From Verrucomicrobiia bacterium (GTDB lineage Bacteria > Verrucomicrobiota > Verrucomicrobiia > Verrucomicrobiales > DEV007), in NCBI GenBank assembly GCA_030427505.1, contig JAUICH010000001.1, positions 1 through 64,000 on the forward strand: DNA of 64,000 bases, given 5' to 3'. The translations under genes and the position numbers were made by a program. The first letter of the stretch is position 1, and each line of letters opens with the position of its first letter. Under the pieces are notes generated by a model. It was not told where the DNA came from. It was given only the letters and a program-made list of their open reading frames with translations, and searched no databases. This document shows positions 26,261-36,174 of this stretch, piece by piece.

Positions 26261-27879
26261 ATCGTCGTTGCGTCCTCATTCTCAATGCTCACGTTCCCTG
26301 GGTCCGGCATCCAGACACGGCGGACGCGCCACAGGAAAAGTGGGTCTTTGATTCTCTGCTGGACTGCTACCTGCCCGTGCTGGCCCAGCTCATCAAGCTG
26401 CGGGAGGAAGGCGTGCGCTTCCGCCTGGGTATGGCGCTTTCCCCCACCTTGGGCGCCATGCTGCGCGATCCGGTCATGCGGAAGCGGGCGGACATCTACC
26501 TGGACCGCGCCACCAACTGGGCGCACGCCGTCCTGGAGCGCGGGGGATCGATGGAGGAACGGCGCCTCGCCAGCGACACCGTGGAACACTACGGAGCGGT
26601 TGGGCAATTTTACCGGCGCATCCTGAACCGGGACCTCGTGGGGGCTTTGGAGCTTCTCCAGGAATCGGGCCAATTGGAAATGATGGCCACGGCCGCCACC
26701 CATGGTTTGCTGCCCCTCTTGCTCAAAGTTCCGGAGGCGGTCCGGGCCCAGGTCTTGGCCGGTTGCCGCTGGCATGAGAAAACCTTTGGAGCCAAGCCGC
26801 GGGGCTTCTGGCTGCCGGAGTGCGCCTACTCGCCGCCGCTCGATCCCATTTTGGCGGAGGCTGGCGTGGAGTGGACCGTGCTGGAAGATCACAGCATTCT
26901 GCAATGTAAGAATCCTCCCCGCACTGGCATCAACCGCCCGGTGCGCTCGAAGTCCGGGCTTCGCCTCTTCGGGCGGGAACCAGGCCTGGACGTGCCGATC
27001 CGCGATTACCAAAAGGGTTTTCCCGCCGACCCCCGCTACCGGAAGTTCCGTTTCAATTCCCCGGGAGAACTGCGTCCGCCCGCGCCCAACGACTATGCCC
27101 GGGTGGAAATAGCGGTTTTGTCAGGAAAGAATCGGGCGCCTCAGGATACCCAGGGAAGGCCGGAAGTGGTGCAGCCGGACTACGATCCCGAACAGGCCGC
27201 CAAGGCCGTCAGGGAACACGCCGCCCAGTTTATCGAGACGCTGGCGGCCCACCTGCAACGTCTGGAAGACTTTGGAATTCCCGAGCCCGTGGCCGTGTGC
27301 GCGATGGACATCGATCACTTGGGACGCTGGTGGTTCGAAGGCCCCGAGTTCCTCGCCACGGTGTTTCGGATGGCCGCGGCGCGGAACGATTTCAGCTTCG
27401 TCACGCCCGCCGAGGTGCTGGCGGGCAAGCGTTATGGCGGCGACGATACCATCGAGCCCATCGCTTCTTCCTGGGGTGGCGACGGCTATTTCGGAAAGTG
27501 GCTGGGTGAGGACAATGCCTGGATCTACCCCCACCTCTATCAACGGGCTTCGCAGGTGACCCATTTCCAGTCCATTTTGGATGAAAGCGGGCCGAGCCTT
27601 TTGGAGGAAACGCTGGCTTATCGGGAGGAATGCCTGAGCCAGATGGCTCGCGAGCTTCTCCTGGCGCAGTCCAGCGACTGGGCCGCTCTGATGAACGACG
27701 GCGCCACGCGGGAATTTGCCAATCAGCAGGTCAAAAACTACCTGGGGAATTTTGACCGTGTTTGGAAAATGTTTGCCTCCAACAGTCCCGAGGCAGCGGA
27801 TGCGCTGCGAAAGATCAAAGCCATGAACCCCATCTTTCCGGACTTGGACCCGTCGTGGTATTCTCCGCGGCCCCGCTGA
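26257..27879 (+). CDS. GH57-family glycoside hydrolase (alpha-glucan branching enzyme type, DUF1957)
   Basis: 540 residues, cytoplasmic. The catalytic nucleophile candidate is E188 in GFWLPECAYSPP, and the acid candidate is D351 in AMDIDHLGRWWFEG; both motifs are typical of GH57 branching enzymes with a C-terminal DUF1957 region. The early motif NAHVPWVRHPD fits the first beta strand. Probable role: introducing alpha-1,6 branches in glycogen or another alpha-glucan. It starts at a GTG overlapping the previous stop codon. Branching activity is inferred from family resemblance. Confidence 0.85.
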   Translation: MNRRCVLILNAHVPWVRHPDTADAPQEKWVFDSLLDCYLPVLAQLIKLREEGVRFRLGMALSPTLGAMLRDPVMRKRADIYLDRATNWAHAVLERGGSMEERRLASDTVEHYGAVGQFYRRILNRDLVGALELLQESGQLEMMATAATHGLLPLLLKVPEAVRAQVLAGCRWHEKTFGAKPRGFWLPECAYSPPLDPILAEAGVEWTVLEDHSILQCKNPPRTGINRPVRSKSGLRLFGREPGLDVPIRDYQKGFPADPRYRKFRFNSPGELRPPAPNDYARVEIAVLSGKNRAPQDTQGRPEVVQPDYDPEQAAKAVREHAAQFIETLAAHLQRLEDFGIPEPVAVCAMDIDHLGRWWFEGPEFLATVFRMAAARNDFSFVTPAEVLAGKRYGGDDTIEPIASSWGGDGYFGKWLGEDNAWIYPHLYQRASQVTHFQSILDESGPSLLEETLAYREECLSQMARELLLAQSSDWAALMNDGATREFANQQVKNYLGNFDRVWKMFASNSPEAADALRKIKAMNPIFPDLDPSWYSPRPR

Positions 27880-27917
27880 GTTGAAACGGGTAGGAAACGG
27901 TTGTTTGAAGAAGCGTC

Positions 27918-28490
27918 ATGTCCAAAAACTTTGTCTATTTCGACCTGGAAACACAGAAGTCCGCCAATGACGTTGGCGGCTGGGGCCACAAGGACAAAAT
28001 GCTGATGTCCGTGGGCGTGACCTACAGCACTGCCGAAGGGAAGTACCAGATCTACAGCGAAAAACGGGTTCAGGATCTCATCAAGGAACTGCTGCAGGCC
28101 GACTTGGTCATTGGCTTCAACCACATCCATTTCGACTACGAAGTCCTCATGGGCTACACCGTGCTGGACCTGAAAGGGCAGATTCCCTCCCTGGACCTGA
28201 TGGTGGAAATGGAAACCCACCTCGGCCACCGGCCCAAGCTGGAAGCCGTGGCTGCCGCCTCGCTCGGCGCCGGGAAATCGGCGGACGGTCTTCAGGCCAT
28301 CAAGTGGTGGCGCGAAGGGAAGATCATGGAAATCGCCGAGTACTGCTGCTTTGACGTCAAGGTCACCAAGCTGGTCCACGAATACGGTGTGAAGCATGGG
28401 TTCGTCCGCTACACCAACCGCTTCAATCAGACGCAGGACGTGCCGGTCAACTGGCCTTCCGCGGAAGAAAAAGTGGAAGTAGGAGCTTGA
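27918..28490 (+). CDS. DEDD-type 3'-5' exonuclease-like protein
   Basis: 190 residues of RNase H fold. Acidic residues match the DEDDy set: D9 and E11 in YFDLETQ, D73 in NHIHFDYEVL, and Y142/D146 in YCCFDVK. It resembles the exonuclease-like domain found in some DEAD-box helicases. It could act in DNA or RNA repair or trimming. An SD-like GAAGAAG precedes the ATG. The gene is probably cotranscribed with the GH57 gene. Confidence 0.75.
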   Translation: MSKNFVYFDLETQKSANDVGGWGHKDKMLMSVGVTYSTAEGKYQIYSEKRVQDLIKELLQADLVIGFNHIHFDYEVLMGYTVLDLKGQIPSLDLMVEMETHLGHRPKLEAVAAASLGAGKSADGLQAIKWWREGKIMEIAEYCCFDVKVTKLVHEYGVKHGFVRYTNRFNQTQDVPVNWPSAEEKVEVGA

Positions 28491-28518
28491 GCCGGCCTGC
28501 CTGACATCCGGATCGATA

Positions 28519-29985
28519 CTAACGGCGGCCGTTTGCCTCGATGGCTTCGATCAGGGAAACGAGTTCCGCCACTTTGTCCGGATGCTCGGCAAAAAGGTTG
28601 GTGGTTTCGCCCAGGTCCTCTTTTAGATTGTAGAGCTGTCCGGTGACCGTGGCGCCTTTCTCCGGTTTGACCCGCCTGGGTTCGGAGAAACCGCCGGAAC
28701 CAAGGAAGCGGATCAGTTTCCAGTCGCCTTCGCGCACTTCGGCGTTGGCGCCCGTGCGCAGCATGAGGTGAGTGCGCGGATGCGCCGCCGGATTTCCTAA
28801 CAAGGTCTCCAGGAAGCTGATGCTGTCCTCCGCCACATCTTCCGGCAGCGGGCCGCCTCCCACCACTCCGTTCAGGGTGGCATACACGTCCGTAAAACAG
28901 ATGAGCTGATCGCTGACCGACCCCGGCGCGACTTTCCCCGGCCAGCGAACCAGGAAGGGCATGCGGTGGCCGCCTTCCCAGGCATCCGCTTTCTGGCCGC
29001 GCAGGGGTCCATTGGCGCGGTGGCCGAATTCCTCGATCTCTTCCGGCGTCCAGAAGGCGCCGTTGTCGCTGGAAAAGAAAACCAGGGTGTTGTCCGCCTG
29101 CCCGCTGTCTTCCAGACCTTTCAGGATGCGGCCCACGCAATCGTCCACCTGCATGACCCAGTCTCCATACAGGCCCGCGCCGCTATTGCCCCGGTATTGA
29201 TCCTTCGGCAGCCAGGGCGTGTGCGGAGCGGTCAGGGGTACATAGACAAAAAACGGTTTGGAACTTTCCTGCTCCTTCTGGCTTTTCAGGTAAGCCGCCG
29301 CGCGATCTGTAAAGTTGTCCAGCACCTCTTCAAAGACAAAGTGCTCCGTGGTCAGGCCGGCGCGCCAGAATTCCCCAGCGGCCCAGCGAAGTTCCGGGGA
29401 CTCATGGTCCGCCACTTCCCGGGTTAGCGGCTCCACGGCCATGCCGTTTTCCACATAGACATAGGGTGGGATGTCCAGAGACGCGGGCAGGATGAAAGAG
29501 TCGTCAAAACCGAGCTGCTTCGGCCCCAGCGGAATGGGCTTGGAAAAGTCGGTGGTGGTTCCGGGAAGCCCCAATCCCTGGTGCCACTTTCCGAAAATGG
29601 CCGTCTGGTAGCCGTGAGATTTCATCAAGGTGCCCAGGGTGGGCCGGTCCGCCGCGATCTGGGACGGCGCGTCGCCCTTACCGGCTTTGGGCAGTTCGTT
29701 CCGCCACGGAAGACAACCCGTCAGCAGACCGAAGCGGGACGGCACACAGACCGATCCCGCGGCATGGGCATCCGTGAAGCGCATGCTCTGCGCCGCCAGA
29801 CCGTCCAAGTGAGGGGTGGCGACTTTCGATTCCGGATTGTTGGCGCCCAGGTCGCCATAGCCCATGTCATCGGCCAGGATGAAAAGCACGTTTGGCTTGC
29901 TCTCTCCGGATGGCGCGGCGTGGGCCGAAAGGAATCCGAAGGTGAAGAACAGCAGAAAGCCGAACAGGAAGGGGGTCTGTCTCAT
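28519..29985 (-). CDS. Secreted sulfatase (formylglycine type)
   Basis: 488 residues with a signal peptide (about 1-23). The metal pair DD (39-40) and the sulfatase signature CVPSRFGLLTG are present; C80 is the residue converted to formylglycine. Later motifs are WHQGLGLPGTT, VYVPLTAPHTPWL and FSSDNGAF. This is a type I sulfatase that removes sulfate esters, probably from algal or mucosal polysaccharides. It is convergent with the exonuclease gene. No maturation enzyme is in the window. Confidence 0.92.
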   Translation of the reverse strand: MRQTPFLFGFLLFFTFGFLSAHAAPSGESKPNVLFILADDMGYGDLGANNPESKVATPHLDGLAAQSMRFTDAHAAGSVCVPSRFGLLTGCLPWRNELPKAGKGDAPSQIAADRPTLGTLMKSHGYQTAIFGKWHQGLGLPGTTTDFSKPIPLGPKQLGFDDSFILPASLDIPPYVYVENGMAVEPLTREVADHESPELRWAAGEFWRAGLTTEHFVFEEVLDNFTDRAAAYLKSQKEQESSKPFFVYVPLTAPHTPWLPKDQYRGNSGAGLYGDWVMQVDDCVGRILKGLEDSGQADNTLVFFSSDNGAFWTPEEIEEFGHRANGPLRGQKADAWEGGHRMPFLVRWPGKVAPGSVSDQLICFTDVYATLNGVVGGGPLPEDVAEDSISFLETLLGNPAAHPRTHLMLRTGANAEVREGDWKLIRFLGSGGFSEPRRVKPEKGATVTGQLYNLKEDLGETTNLFAEHPDKVAELVSLIEAIEANGRR

Positions 29986-30112
29986 GCCTCATGGTTCGGG
30001 AAGCCCCTGAAAATTGCAAACTTCCGTGACGGAATCTTCGGTCCAATGAGTCTGACGAAAACTTCCGATATTAGCAGTCTGGAAGGCGATCTGGAACGTT
30101 CCCAGAAAACCC

Positions 30113-32551
30113 ATGAAAACCGTAACCTCCTGTTTTCGTTCCGTAGCGGCCGTTTTCCTGGCGTTCGCCGCTTCCGTTCATCCCCAGGTCTTTGCCCAGC
30201 AGGGTAGCGAACCCGATCCGGGCAAGACCATCATCGTGCTGGACGCTTCGGGCTCCATGTGGGGCGAAGTTCCAGGCGGCGTCAAAATTGACATCGCCAA
30301 GAAAGTCGTCACCGACTTGGTGAAAGACCTGAATCCCAAAATGCAGCTCGGCCTGATGGCCTACGGTCATCGCCAGAAGGGAGACTGCACGGACATCGAA
30401 CTGCTGGTGCCCCCCGCCGCCAACAACCACCAGGACATCTTGGACGCGGTGCAGGCCCTCATTCCCAAGGGCAAAACGCCCCTGAGCGACGCGGTTCTTC
30501 AGGCGGCGGAATTCCTTCAGTATGAAGAACAAAAGGCCTCCGTCATCCTGGTGAGCGACGGGGAGGAAACCTGCGACCGCGACCCTTGTGCCCTGGGCGA
30601 TCTGCTGGCCGCCAAGGGGATCGACTTTGTCTGCCATGTGGTCGGTTTTGACCTGAAGGACGACGAGAAGCGGGACCTCGTCTGCTTGGCGGAAAGCACG
30701 GGCGGCATGTTCCTGGAGGCGAGCGATGCGGACAGTCTCATGAACTCCCTGAACACGGCCGTGGAAACCGTCATGGCGCCCGAAACCAGCCTGGTCCTGG
30801 TGGCGAAGGCCGGAGAGGGGGAAGGGGCCTTGTCCGGGGTGAAGTTCGAAATCTTCCAGAAAAAAGGCGCTGCGGCTCCGCTGCACTTTGGGAACGGCGG
30901 AGCCTTTAAGAAAGCGGTGGACCCGGGCACCTATTTCGTGACCGCCAGCCTCCAGGACCTAAAGGCGGATGCGGAGATAGAGGTGCCGGAGGGAAAGTCC
31001 ACCACGCATGAGTTCATCTTGAAAGCCACCGGGCTCACGGCCCGCGCCGTGTATGTGGAGGGTGGCGAACCCATTGAGAAAGGCCTGAGCTGGAAACTGT
31101 GGGACCAGCCCAAAGGGACCCGCGACCGCAAGACCATTGCCTTCAGCTACCACGCGCAGCCAAAGTTCGTCGTTCCAGGAGGCACCTACTACTTGGGCGT
31201 CGGAAAGGGAGAGACGGAAGTAGAAAAGGAAATCCAGATCGAAGACAACCAGGGCGAGGACGTGACCCTGGTGCTGAACGCCGGATTCCTGGTGGCGATC
31301 GCCAAAATGACCGAAGACAGCGATCCCATCGAGCGCGGGCTCAGTTGGAAACTGCTGCTGCCGCCCAATACCGAAGGCAAACGCGAGCAATACGCCTTTT
31401 CCTACCACGGCGAAACGGACATGATCGTTCCCGAAGGTAGATACCTCCTAAAGGTGGACTACGACAAAAGCTCCGCCGAGCAGGAGGTCGAAGTCCAGGC
31501 TGGCGAAACCACCCGGACCACCCTGATCCTGGGAGCGGGAACGCTGACTTCCTCCGCGTCCCTGACAGAAGGCGGCGAAATCCTCGAAAAGAGTATGAAA
31601 TGGGCTGTCCTGGGACCGCCAAACATCGAGGGCAAGCGGGAGCAGGTCGCGTTCTCCTACGACGGAAAGCCGGTCTTTAAACTTCCCGCGGGCGCCTATC
31701 TGCTACGGGCCCAGTATGGCGAAGCCGAAGCGGAAAAAGAAGTGGAGGTGAAAAGCGGCGAGACCACGGAAATCAGCCTGGTCATGGGAGCGGGCTTTGC
31801 GACCGGAGTCGCTTACTACGCGGAGGCGGGAGGCGATAAGATCGATTCCGGGGGTGTGAAGTGGACCGTCCTTGGCCCTCCGAACATTGAAGGGAAGCGC
31901 GAGACCGTCAGCTACCAGACCGGCCCCACGCCAAAGTTCTCTCTTCCCGGTGGTTCTTACACCATGAAGACCGTGTACGGGTATGGCGAAGTGGAGATGC
32001 CTTTTGAGGTGAAGTCCGGTGAAACGACGGAAGTCGTGGCCGTTTTGGGCGTGGGAAGTTTCAAAGGTGAGGCCCGCCTCGCGGAAAACAGCCCGGATGC
32101 CGTCCAGTCGGGTTCTTTGAAGTGGCACCTCATGGGCGCTCCCGGCATCGAAGGAAAGCGGAAGCAGATCGCCTACGGCACCGGCCCCTCGCCCCAGTGG
32201 ATGGTGCCGCGGGGCGACTATCTGCTGCGCCTGGTACTGGGGGAAGCCTCCACGGAGAAAGACATCACCATCACCGCGGGTCAGATGACACAGGAAAAAC
32301 TGGTGCTGAACGCGGGCCTGGCGCACATCACCGCGCCCGCTGACCTGGGATCGACCTCCTTCTCGGTCTACCCCTTGATCGACACCACCGAACAAAGACG
32401 GCACCTGGCTTATTCCACGTCCAAGGACTACGAGATCTTCCTGCCTGAGGGGAAATACCTGGTGGAACTGAAGCTGAGGCAGGCAAACGAGACCAAGACA
32501 CTGGAATTCGAAATTCAGGCGGGGCAGCGCTCCGAAGTGTCGTTTGAATGA
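30113..32551 (+). CDS. Secreted VWA-domain protein with about seven tandem C-terminal repeats
   Basis: 812 residues with a signal peptide (about 1-29). A von Willebrand factor A domain at about 37-220 has an intact MIDAS (DASGS at 44-48, T122 in GKTPLSD, D149 in LVSDGEE) and several cysteines. From about 226 to the end run tandem repeats of about 85 residues (starts near 226, 307, 392, 477, 562, 649 and 736). Each has an acidic strand, a SWKLLGPP-like segment, the turn motif IEGKRE, a VPxGxYLL strand and an ExxVxAGETTE end. Two copies share NIEGKRE exactly. The repeats look like beta-sandwich modules of a surface adhesin or ligand binder. The function is unknown. Confidence 0.85.
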   Translation: MKTVTSCFRSVAAVFLAFAASVHPQVFAQQGSEPDPGKTIIVLDASGSMWGEVPGGVKIDIAKKVVTDLVKDLNPKMQLGLMAYGHRQKGDCTDIELLVPPAANNHQDILDAVQALIPKGKTPLSDAVLQAAEFLQYEEQKASVILVSDGEETCDRDPCALGDLLAAKGIDFVCHVVGFDLKDDEKRDLVCLAESTGGMFLEASDADSLMNSLNTAVETVMAPETSLVLVAKAGEGEGALSGVKFEIFQKKGAAAPLHFGNGGAFKKAVDPGTYFVTASLQDLKADAEIEVPEGKSTTHEFILKATGLTARAVYVEGGEPIEKGLSWKLWDQPKGTRDRKTIAFSYHAQPKFVVPGGTYYLGVGKGETEVEKEIQIEDNQGEDVTLVLNAGFLVAIAKMTEDSDPIERGLSWKLLLPPNTEGKREQYAFSYHGETDMIVPEGRYLLKVDYDKSSAEQEVEVQAGETTRTTLILGAGTLTSSASLTEGGEILEKSMKWAVLGPPNIEGKREQVAFSYDGKPVFKLPAGAYLLRAQYGEAEAEKEVEVKSGETTEISLVMGAGFATGVAYYAEAGGDKIDSGGVKWTVLGPPNIEGKRETVSYQTGPTPKFSLPGGSYTMKTVYGYGEVEMPFEVKSGETTEVVAVLGVGSFKGEARLAENSPDAVQSGSLKWHLMGAPGIEGKRKQIAYGTGPSPQWMVPRGDYLLRLVLGEASTEKDITITAGQMTQEKLVLNAGLAHITAPADLGSTSFSVYPLIDTTEQRRHLAYSTSKDYEIFLPEGKYLVELKLRQANETKTLEFEIQAGQRSEVSFE

Positions 32552-32628
32552 CCGGGCGAACGTTTCCAGACTTTCGCGGCGTGCCGTGCGCTCGATTTAG
32601 CGGGCGGCGCGCCCTGAAGATTCCGTTC

Positions 32629-32674
32629 GACACCGTCGGGTGTCTCGCTATGATGACCCCTCCCGTTCCGGGAG
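32629..32674. other. Two short hairpins upstream of pntAA
   Basis: GACACC (32629-32634) pairs with GGTGTC (32639-32644), and CTCCCG (32660-32665) pairs with CGGGAG (32669-32674). They may mark the end of the VWA transcript or a leader of pntAA; there is no T-run. Confidence 0.35.
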
Positions 32675-32700
32675 ACTTTCAGTGATGGGGTGATTAGGCA

Positions 32701-33828
32701 ATGAAGATTTTTGCACCTAAAGAAACCGCGGAAATCGAAACCAGGGCAGCTCTGGATCCAGCAGCCGCTAAAAAGCTGGTGGACCTTGGCGCCGTGGTGG
32801 AAGTGGAGTCCGGGCTCGGCCTGAAGTCGGATCATGACGACAAAGACTACGAAGCCGCCGGGGCCCGTGTCGTATCGCGCCGTGACGACGCCCTGCGGGA
32901 AGCCGACATCGTTCTGAGAGTCCGGAAGCCGGAGATCTCCGATGTCTTCAAGCTGAAAGAGGGCTGCATCCACATCAGCTTTCTGGAGCCCTTCTCCGAA
33001 GGAGTGCTCCTGCGCAGCCTGGCGACCCAGGGTGTGACGGCGATTGCTCTGGAAACCGTGCCCCGGACCACGCTGGCCCAGAAGATGGATGCCATCAGCT
33101 CCCAAGCAAACTTGGCGGGTTACGTGGCGGTTACCGTGGCGGCCAACCGCTTGAACAGCATTTTCCCGATGATGATGACACCGGCGGGCACCATTTCACC
33201 CGCCAAAGTGTTCGTCCTGGGCATTGGGGTGGCGGGTCTGCAGGCCATCGCCACCGCGAAGCGCCTGGGCGCCCGGGTTACGGCCTTTGACGTGCGGCCG
33301 GAAGCCCTGGAGCAGGCGGAGTCCCTCGGCGCCAAGGCTTTGCGGATCGACTTGGGTGACACCGCCGGCACGGATGAAGGTTACGCCCGTGAGTTGACTC
33401 GCGATCAGTTGGAAAAACAGCGGCTGGAACAGGCCAAAGTGTGCGCTCAGTCCGACGTCGTGATTACCACCGCCAAAGTGTTCGGCCGGCGTCCGCCCAT
33501 CCTGATTACCAAGGACGTGGTGAAAAGCATGAAGCGTGGCACCGTGGTGGTCGATCTGGCCGCGGAAGTTGGGGGCAACGTGGAAGGCGTTGTGCCGGGC
33601 GAGGAAGTCATCACGGACGAAGGTGTCCGCCTGGTGGGGTTGGCCAACTATGAAGGCATGGTCTCCAAGCACGCCACCCAGGTGTATGCCTCCAATCTGG
33701 CCAACATGATCGAGCATTTCTGGAACTTGGAAGACAAACGCTTCGTGGTCGATCTGGAAGACGAAATCCAGTGCGGCTGCGTGATCACCCATGGGGGAGC
33801 GATCGTGCACGAGCGTTTTAAAAACTAA
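32701..33828 (+). CDS. pntAA: NAD(P) transhydrogenase subunit alpha 1 (soluble dI domain)
   Basis: 375 residues carrying the NAD(H)-binding dI domain of the proton-translocating transhydrogenase. Motifs include KETAEIETRAALDP at the N terminus, GIGVAGLQAIATAKRLGA for the dinucleotide fold, and the mobile-loop sequence (KSMKRGTVVVDLAAEVGG) later. The enzyme uses the proton gradient to reduce NADP with NADH. The alpha chain is split, with the membrane part in the next gene 46 bases downstream. Confidence 0.94.
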   Translation: MKIFAPKETAEIETRAALDPAAAKKLVDLGAVVEVESGLGLKSDHDDKDYEAAGARVVSRRDDALREADIVLRVRKPEISDVFKLKEGCIHISFLEPFSEGVLLRSLATQGVTAIALETVPRTTLAQKMDAISSQANLAGYVAVTVAANRLNSIFPMMMTPAGTISPAKVFVLGIGVAGLQAIATAKRLGARVTAFDVRPEALEQAESLGAKALRIDLGDTAGTDEGYARELTRDQLEKQRLEQAKVCAQSDVVITTAKVFGRRPPILITKDVVKSMKRGTVVVDLAAEVGGNVEGVVPGEEVITDEGVRLVGLANYEGMVSKHATQVYASNLANMIEHFWNLEDKRFVVDLEDEIQCGCVITHGGAIVHERFKN

Positions 33829-33874
33829 GGCCCGGGAGTCCGCCCCATCGCTCGCCTCTTAACGGAGAACATTC

Positions 33875-34156
33875 ATGGAACTCATCTCATTGCTGTTTAC
33901 CTTCGTGCTCGCCGCGTTTCTCGGGTTTGAGCTCATCCAGAAAGTGCCGTCTCAGTTGCACACGCCGCTGATGAGCGGTTCCAACGCCATCTCTGGAATT
34001 ACCATGGTGGGCGCCATTATTGCCGCCGGAGTCGCGGACGGACTTTTTGGAAGCATTCTAGGGTTCCTGGCGCTGGTCCTGGCCACCATCAACGTGGTGG
34101 GGGGGTACATGGTGACGGACCGGATGCTTGGGATGTTCAAGAAGAAGGGTCACTAA
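33875..34156 (+). CDS. pntAB: NAD(P) transhydrogenase subunit alpha 2 (membrane part)
   Basis: 93 residues with three hydrophobic segments (about 3-20, 40-58 and 61-78) forming part of the membrane proton channel. A ribosome binding site (GGAG) precedes the ATG. Split alpha subunits of this size are a known variant in many bacteria. Followed by pntB after 54 bases. Confidence 0.92.
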   Translation: MELISLLFTFVLAAFLGFELIQKVPSQLHTPLMSGSNAISGITMVGAIIAAGVADGLFGSILGFLALVLATINVVGGYMVTDRMLGMFKKKGH

Positions 34157-34210
34157 CAAAGGTGAGCCCCGGCGCGGGCCGGCCCAGACAAAAACCAACC
34201 GGAAATTTTC

Positions 34211-35575
34211 ATGCAAGAGATGCTGATCAACCTGGCTTACATCGTAGCCTCGATCCTGTTCATCTTCGGGATCAAGATGCTGGGATCGGCGGACACGGCC
34301 CGTAAAGGGAACCTGGTATCCGCCATCGGCATGCTCATCGCCGTGGTGGTTACCTTGTTTGAAAAGGGCCTCAGCTACGAATGGATCGTGGCCGGACTGA
34401 TTGTGGGGACCGCCATCGGCGCCATTGCCGCGAAGCGAGTGCAGATGACCGGCATGCCCGAACTGGTGGCGCTGTTCAACGGGTTTGGGGGCCTGGCCTC
34501 CCTCTTGGTGGGCTGGGCGGAATACACCAAGGACGAAGGGCATCTGACGCCTTTCACCGCCACGGTCGTCGTTCTGGCGATCCTGATCGGCGGCATCACC
34601 TTTACCGGCAGCATGATTGCCTACCTGAAGCTGTCCGGAAAAATGGGCGGCACGCCGACCTTGTTCCCGGGACAGAAGGTTTTCAATGCCCTGGTCGTGC
34701 TGGCCATGCTCGGGCTGGGTGGGTATTTCATCGCGACTGGAACGGAATGGGCGCTCTACGCGGTAATCGGCCTGTCCCTGGCGCTGGGTATCTTGGGGGT
34801 CATCCCGATTGGCGGCGGCGACATGCCGGTGGTGATCTCGCTTTTGAACAGTTTTTCCGGTCTGGCGGCTTCAGCGGCGGGCTTCGTGATTTTCAACACC
34901 GTGCTGGTGGTGGCGGGCTGTCTGGTGGGAGCCAGCGGCCTGATCCTGACGGTCATCATGTGCAAGGCCATGAACCGCACCCTGGCCAACGTGCTCTTTG
35001 GCGGCTTCGGCGCCGCCTCGGGCAAGGGAGGCGCGGAAGTAGAGGGCGAAATGAAAGCCATGTCCGTCACGGACGCCTACTACGTTCTGGAAGCGGCAAA
35101 CCGGGTAATCTTCGTGCCGGGCTACGGCATGGCCGTGGCTCAGGCGCAACACGCCGTGAAAGAGCTTGGCGAAGTGCTGGAGAAGAACGGCGCGGAAGTC
35201 AGCTACGCCATCCACCCGGTGGCGGGCCGCATGCCGGGCCACATGAACGTGCTGCTGGCCGAAGCGGACGTGCCCTATGAGCAGCTCACCGAGATGGACG
35301 ACGCGAACGCCATCATGCCCGCCGTGGACGTGGCCATCGTCATCGGCGCCAACGACGTGGTGAACCCCGCCGCCGCCGAAGATCCCAGCAGCCCCATCTA
35401 CGGCATGCCGATCATCAACGTGCACGAAGCCCGCACCGTCTTTGCTCTGAAACGCGGCCAGGGCGCGGGCTTCTCCGGCCTGGTGAACACGCTCTTCTTC
35501 CGCGAAAACACCCGCATGATCTACGGCGACGCCAAAGCCACCGTGAACGCGCTGGTGGGGCAGTTTAAGGATTGA
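34211..35575 (+). CDS. pntB: NAD(P) transhydrogenase subunit beta
   Basis: 454 residues. The N-terminal half has eight or nine membrane helices, and the C-terminal dIII domain (about 280-454) binds NADP(H): YGMAVAQAQHAV, HPVAGRMPGHMNVLLAEA and GANDVVNPAA. Together with pntAA and pntAB it should form a complete enzyme. An SD-like GGAAA precedes the ATG. Confidence 0.95.
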   Translation: MQEMLINLAYIVASILFIFGIKMLGSADTARKGNLVSAIGMLIAVVVTLFEKGLSYEWIVAGLIVGTAIGAIAAKRVQMTGMPELVALFNGFGGLASLLVGWAEYTKDEGHLTPFTATVVVLAILIGGITFTGSMIAYLKLSGKMGGTPTLFPGQKVFNALVVLAMLGLGGYFIATGTEWALYAVIGLSLALGILGVIPIGGGDMPVVISLLNSFSGLAASAAGFVIFNTVLVVAGCLVGASGLILTVIMCKAMNRTLANVLFGGFGAASGKGGAEVEGEMKAMSVTDAYYVLEAANRVIFVPGYGMAVAQAQHAVKELGEVLEKNGAEVSYAIHPVAGRMPGHMNVLLAEADVPYEQLTEMDDANAIMPAVDVAIVIGANDVVNPAAAEDPSSPIYGMPIINVHEARTVFALKRGQGAGFSGLVNTLFFRENTRMIYGDAKATVNALVGQFKD

Positions 35576-35658
35576 TTTGGGTCTGGTCTCAACCACCTGA
35601 TCCTTGCGGCCAGAGCCGGAAGACCGGCATGCCCGTGGCGTAGTGAGATGGGGATGAG

Positions 35659-36174
35659 ATGAGCAAGACCTGATTCATTGTCGCCGGTCCCAACGGGGCC
35701 GGAAAGACGACGTTCGCGGAGTCCTATCTCCCCCAGGAAGCCGGTTGCTACCACTTCATCAACGCGGACCTGATCGCCAAGGGGTAGTCACCCTTTCGGC
35801 CCGAAGCCGCCTCCCTGGAAGCTGGGAAGATTCTGTTCCGCAAGATGGAAGAGTTCATCGAAGCAGGCGCCACCTTCGGCTTTGAATCGACTCTCAGCGG
35901 CATGGGTTACCTGAAGAGAATCCGTCGGATGAAGGAGCGGGGTTACCGGATTGTGCTCTCTTACCTGAAGCTTCCTTCGCCTGACGTTGCGTTGGGACGA
36001 GTGAGATCACGGGTTCTCGAAGGCGGTCACGACATTCCAGAAGAAGACCTTCGGCGCCGCTTCGCAAAAAGCTGGAAGAACTTTGAGTCCGTGTATCAAC
36101 CCATTGCTGATACCTGGATAGTGTTCGACAACAGTGGAGATTCCCGAAATTACTCCAGGAGTCGCAGTGAGTAA
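35659..36174 (+). pseudogene. Zeta-toxin/AAA-type kinase, broken by two in-frame stop codons
   Basis: From ATG at 35659 the frame reads MSKT, then TGA (35671-35673), then [19 protein letters not shown] with an intact P-loop, then TAG (35785-35787) in place of the residue before SPF in [16 protein letters not shown]. The remaining frame runs cleanly to TAA at 36172. It matches zeta-type kinases, with STLSG and later FDNSG. Both lesions are single-codon nonsense changes without frameshift, so decay is recent or the sequence has errors. The intact part from 35845 lacks the P-loop and should not be active. Confidence 0.8.
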
